The notes under the pieces: model-generated
Databases searched by the model: none
The model's input: the letters and a program-made list of their open reading frames with translations, nothing else
What the model was told of the DNA's origin: nothing
Program-made: the position numbers and the translations under genes
Shown here: positions 5,255 through 7,061 of the stretch, piece by piece
Layout of the letters: each line of letters starts with the position of its first letter
Numbering within the stretch: the stretch's first letter is position 1
Assembly: GCA_016303195.1 (NCBI GenBank)
Contig: JAEDMD010000098.1
Coordinates: 1-7,061 of the forward strand
Length of the DNA stretch: 7,061 bases
Direction of reading: 5' to 3'
Source: Oscillospiraceae bacterium
GTDB lineage: Bacteria > Bacillota > Clostridia > Oscillospirales > Ruminococcaceae

Positions 5255-6694
5255 ATGGCAAAGGATAAAAAACTGGTCACTGAGATAACCTCAATGGACG
5301 AGGATTTCGCTCAGTGGTATACCGATATCTGCAAAAAGGCAGAGCTTATAGAATATACCAGCGTCAAGGGATGTATGGTCATCCGTCCTTACGGCTACGC
5401 TATCTGGGAGAATATCCAGCATATTCTCGACACAACTTTCAAGGAAACAGGACATGAAAACGTTTGTATGCCAATGTTCATCCCCGAAAGCCTCCTCCAG
5501 AAGGAAAAAGACCACGTTGAAGGCTTCGCTCCCGAAGTTGCATGGGTAACTCACGGCGGAAACGAAAAGCTGGAGGACAGACTTTGTGTCCGTCCTACTT
5601 CCGAGACACTTTTCTGCGAGCATTACGCTAATATCGTTCATTCCTACCGTGACCTGCCTAAGCTGTACAATCAGTGGGTAAGCGTTGTAAGATGGGAAAA
5701 AACTACCCGTCCTTTCCTCCGTTCAAGAGAATTCCTCTGGCAGGAAGGCCATACCATCCATGCAACTGCTGAGGAAGCTATCGAGGAAACAGAGCGTATG
5801 CTCAATGTTTACGCTGATTTCTGCGAAAAATCTCTCGCTATGCCTGTTGTAAAGGGCAAAAAGACCGAGAGCGACAAGTTTGCAGGTGCAGTTTCAACAT
5901 ATGCTATCGAAGCGCTCATGCATGACGGCAAGGCACTTCAGGCAGGTACTTCACACTATTTCGGCGACGGCTTTGCAAAGGCATTCGGCATTGAATATAC
6001 CGACAAGGAAAACAAGAGAGTAAATCCCCACCAGACAAGCTGGGGCGTTACTACCCGTCTCATCGGCGCTGTTATCATGACCCACGGCGACAACAGCGGA
6101 CTTGTTCTTCCTCCTGCTGTTGCACCTGTTCAGGTAGTTATCGTTCCTATCGCACAGCATAAGGAAGGCGTACTCGACAAGGCAGGCGAGCTGTTCGACA
6201 GACTGAAAAAGGCAGGCGTAAGAGTTAAGCTGGATGACAGCGAGAACTCACCGGGCTGGAAGTTTGCAGAATACGAAATGAAGGGTGTTCCGCTGAGAGT
6301 GGAGATTGGCCCACGTGATATCGAAGAAAACAAGTGCATCATCGCATCAAGATGGAACGGCGAAAAGGCTGACTTCTCACTGGATGAGCTTGAAACTGCC
6401 GTTGCTCAGAAGTTACAGGAAGCACATGACGGTATGTACAACAAGGCTCTCGAAAACCAGAAAAAGAGAACCTATGCCTGCACGACCATCGACGAGATCA
6501 ACAAGGCTCTCGAAAACGGCGACGGTTTCATCAAGGCTATGTGGTGCGGAGATGAAGCCTGCGAGGACGAGGTCAAGGAAAAAACAGGTGTCGGTTCAAG
6601 ATGTATCCCATTCGAGCAGGAGCATCTCAGCGATGTCTGCGTATGCTGTGGAAAGCCTGCAAAGCACATGGTTTACTGGGGCAAGGCTTATTAA
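5255..6694 (+). CDS. proS: Prolyl-tRNA synthetase, eukaryote/archaeon-like short form
   Basis: A protein of 479 residues that charges tRNA-Pro with proline using ATP in the cytoplasm. Length and end mark the short (archaeal/eukaryotic-like) form found in some Clostridia, not the roughly 570-residue bacterial form: there is no large editing insertion between motifs 2 and 3. Visible parts are motif 1 near [13 protein letters not shown] (42-54), the proline-pocket region CVRPTSET (111-118), motif 2 [28 protein letters not shown] at 144-167, and [11 protein letters not shown] (261-271) with the motif 3 arginine R268. [10 protein letters not shown] (282-291) follows, then the anticodon-binding domain (about 292-395). 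The C-terminal zinc-type domain has C431/C436 and C462/C465, and the chain ends in Tyr as is usual. GLVLPP is followed by Ala where many relatives have Arg or Lys. It stands alone with a consensus promoter and its own terminator, and no T-box is visible. Confidence 0.97.
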   Translation: MAKDKKLVTEITSMDEDFAQWYTDICKKAELIEYTSVKGCMVIRPYGYAIWENIQHILDTTFKETGHENVCMPMFIPESLLQKEKDHVEGFAPEVAWVTHGGNEKLEDRLCVRPTSETLFCEHYANIVHSYRDLPKLYNQWVSVVRWEKTTRPFLRSREFLWQEGHTIHATAEEAIEETERMLNVYADFCEKSLAMPVVKGKKTESDKFAGAVSTYAIEALMHDGKALQAGTSHYFGDGFAKAFGIEYTDKENKRVNPHQTSWGVTTRLIGAVIMTHGDNSGLVLPPAVAPVQVVIVPIAQHKEGVLDKAGELFDRLKKAGVRVKLDDSENSPGWKFAEYEMKGVPLRVEIGPRDIEENKCIIASRWNGEKADFSLDELETAVAQKLQEAHDGMYNKALENQKKRTYACTTIDEINKALENGDGFIKAMWCGDEACEDEVKEKTGVGSRCIPFEQEHLSDVCVCCGKPAKHMVYWGKAY

Positions 6695-6717
6695 TAAATC
6701 AAATATGAAATATCAGA

Positions 6718-6744
6718 GGGGCTGTCTTTCCGACAGTCCCTTTT
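6718..6744 (+). terminator. proS terminator
   Basis: GGGGCTGTC (6718-6726) and GACAGTCCC (6732-6740) form a nine-bp stem with one G-T wobble and a TTTCC loop, followed by four T. It starts 24 bases after the proS stop. Confidence 0.85.
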
Positions 6745-6762
6745 GCATATTGCCATTCACAC

Positions 6763-6777
6763 TGTGCGCCCCTGCAA
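6763..6777 (-). repeat. Half copy of the GGGCG palindrome
   Basis: On the minus strand these 15 bases are identical to 183-197 (TTGCAGGGGCGCACA), but the complementary right arm is missing, so no hairpin forms. It reads as a decayed or cut copy. Confidence 0.6.
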
Positions 6778-6840
6778 AAATAATTCTCCCTTTCCCCCTT
6801 TCCCTCTTTCCCTCTACCCCACATTTGTTCGGTTATTGGC

Positions 6841-6865
6841 GGACGGTCAATGGCCGTCCCTACAA
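6841..6865 (-). repeat. GGGCG-family palindrome, diverged copy
   Basis: On the minus strand this reads TTGTAGGGACGG, then CCATTGA, then CCGTCC. Its six-bp stem (GGACGG / CCGTCC) sits at the same place as that of the palindrome at 183-207. Two stem pairs differ by paired changes (G-C to A-T and C-G to G-C). Confidence 0.7.
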
Positions 6866-6869
6866 TTTC

Positions 6870-6934
6870 AATCCGTCCCCGTAGGGGGACACCGCAATTA
6901 TAATTTATTCATTATTCTTTATTCAATATTCATT
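6870..6934 (-). repeat. AT-rich repeat module, copy 2 (inverted)
   Basis: Reverse complement of the module at 4875-4939, 61 of 65 positions identical. It contains a perfect six-bp hairpin (GTCCCC / GGGGAC) at 6875-6890, where copy 1 has one mismatch. It lies against the diverged GGGCG palindrome. Confidence 0.9.
6897..6926 (-). promoter_or_regulatory. Promoter-like sequence inside AT-rich repeat copy 2
   Basis: TTGAAT (6921-6926 on the minus strand), 18 bases, TATAAT (6897-6902), the same boxes and spacing as at 4883-4912. It points leftward toward the 3' end of proS and could give antisense RNA. Confidence 0.4.
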
Positions 6935-7006
6935 AATCATGGTTACGATCAAATTAAAGGGGGAAAGAGGGAAAGGGAGAAAGGGAGAAAGAAGTATGTT
7001 CTCAGA

Positions 7007-7061
7007 GCAACAGCATTTACTTTTTTGTGGTAAGGCATATTTCTTGTGAAACGTCCGTAAA
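7007..7061 (+). repeat. Start of another multi-hairpin element, cut by the window end
   Basis: These 55 bases align without gaps to 4964-5018 with four mismatches, and the first 33 are identical. They cover most of the left terminal repeat of element B and reach into the first arm of hairpin 1. The rest lies outside the window. Confidence 0.9.

Larger units (their letters stand above)
6784..6989. repeat. Composite repeat bounded by inverted pyrimidine/purine tracts
   Basis: The pyrimidine-only arm 6784-6812 and the purine-only arm 6961-6989 are inverted repeats matching at 28 of 29 positions (CCCTTT/GGGAAA units). They enclose a GGGCG-family palindrome (6841-6865) and the reversed AT-rich module (6870-6934). 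No gene or target-site duplication is seen. The arms could form a cruciform, or hairpin as RNA. Their homopurine/homopyrimidine makeup is also of the kind that can form triplex DNA. Confidence 0.75.

Noticed and set aside
5001..5288. 95-codon open frame across element B and the proS start
   Set aside because: It crosses hairpins and the proS promoter, and has no ribosome-binding site or recognisable protein.
6306..6884. 192-codon open frame in another frame of proS
   Set aside because: Shadow of the proS 3' end running on through its terminator and repeats.
6784..6989. CRISPR array
   Set aside because: The tracts are inverted purine/pyrimidine repeats, not regularly spaced direct repeats with unique spacers.

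Overview
The window looks like a chromosomal segment from a low- to mid-GC Clostridia, most probably a Ruminococcus-like member of the Oscillospiraceae. This rests on the secG-rnr pairing, a short eukaryote/archaeon-type prolyl-tRNA synthetase, GGAGG ribosome-binding sites, sigma-A-type promoters and dense small palindromic repeats. The genus is an inference; no rRNA or marker comparison was possible.

Layout: bases 1-390 hold no gene but are packed with hairpin repeats. Bases 391-4727 are a leftward cluster, in transcription order secG (protein export channel subunit), rnr (3'-5' exoribonuclease R), a lipoprotein with a Ser/Thr linker and a possible IseA-like domain, and a polyprenyl-phosphate-type glycosyltransferase with two membrane helices. 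A strong promoter precedes secG, and an intrinsic terminator lies between secG and rnr. The last three genes are tightly packed, and the lipoprotein ribosome-binding site lies inside the 3' end of rnr. The usual Firmicutes partner smpB is not next to rnr. Bases 4728-5254 are a divergent intergenic region with the secG promoter, an AT-rich repeat with its own promoter-like sequence, a 208-bp multi-hairpin element with perfect 23-bp terminal inverted repeats, and a consensus proS promoter. Bases 5255-6694 are proS (rightward), closed by an intrinsic terminator. Bases 6695-7061 are again repeats only: an inverted purine/pyrimidine tract enclosing a reversed copy of the AT-rich repeat, then the start of another copy of the multi-hairpin element.

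The genes are housekeeping or ordinary envelope functions. The most interesting content is the repeats. Three copies of a four-hairpin module (about 11-90 minus, 257-378 plus, 5014-5134 plus) keep their stems while the sequence changes, including compensatory pair changes, and the two complete copies end in a GCGCC/GGCGC hairpin plus a T run. This suggests a repeated family that is structured as RNA or single-stranded DNA. One copy sits downstream of a promoter-like sequence and could be a free-standing small RNA gene beside proS. All statements about repeats come from comparing copies inside this window only.
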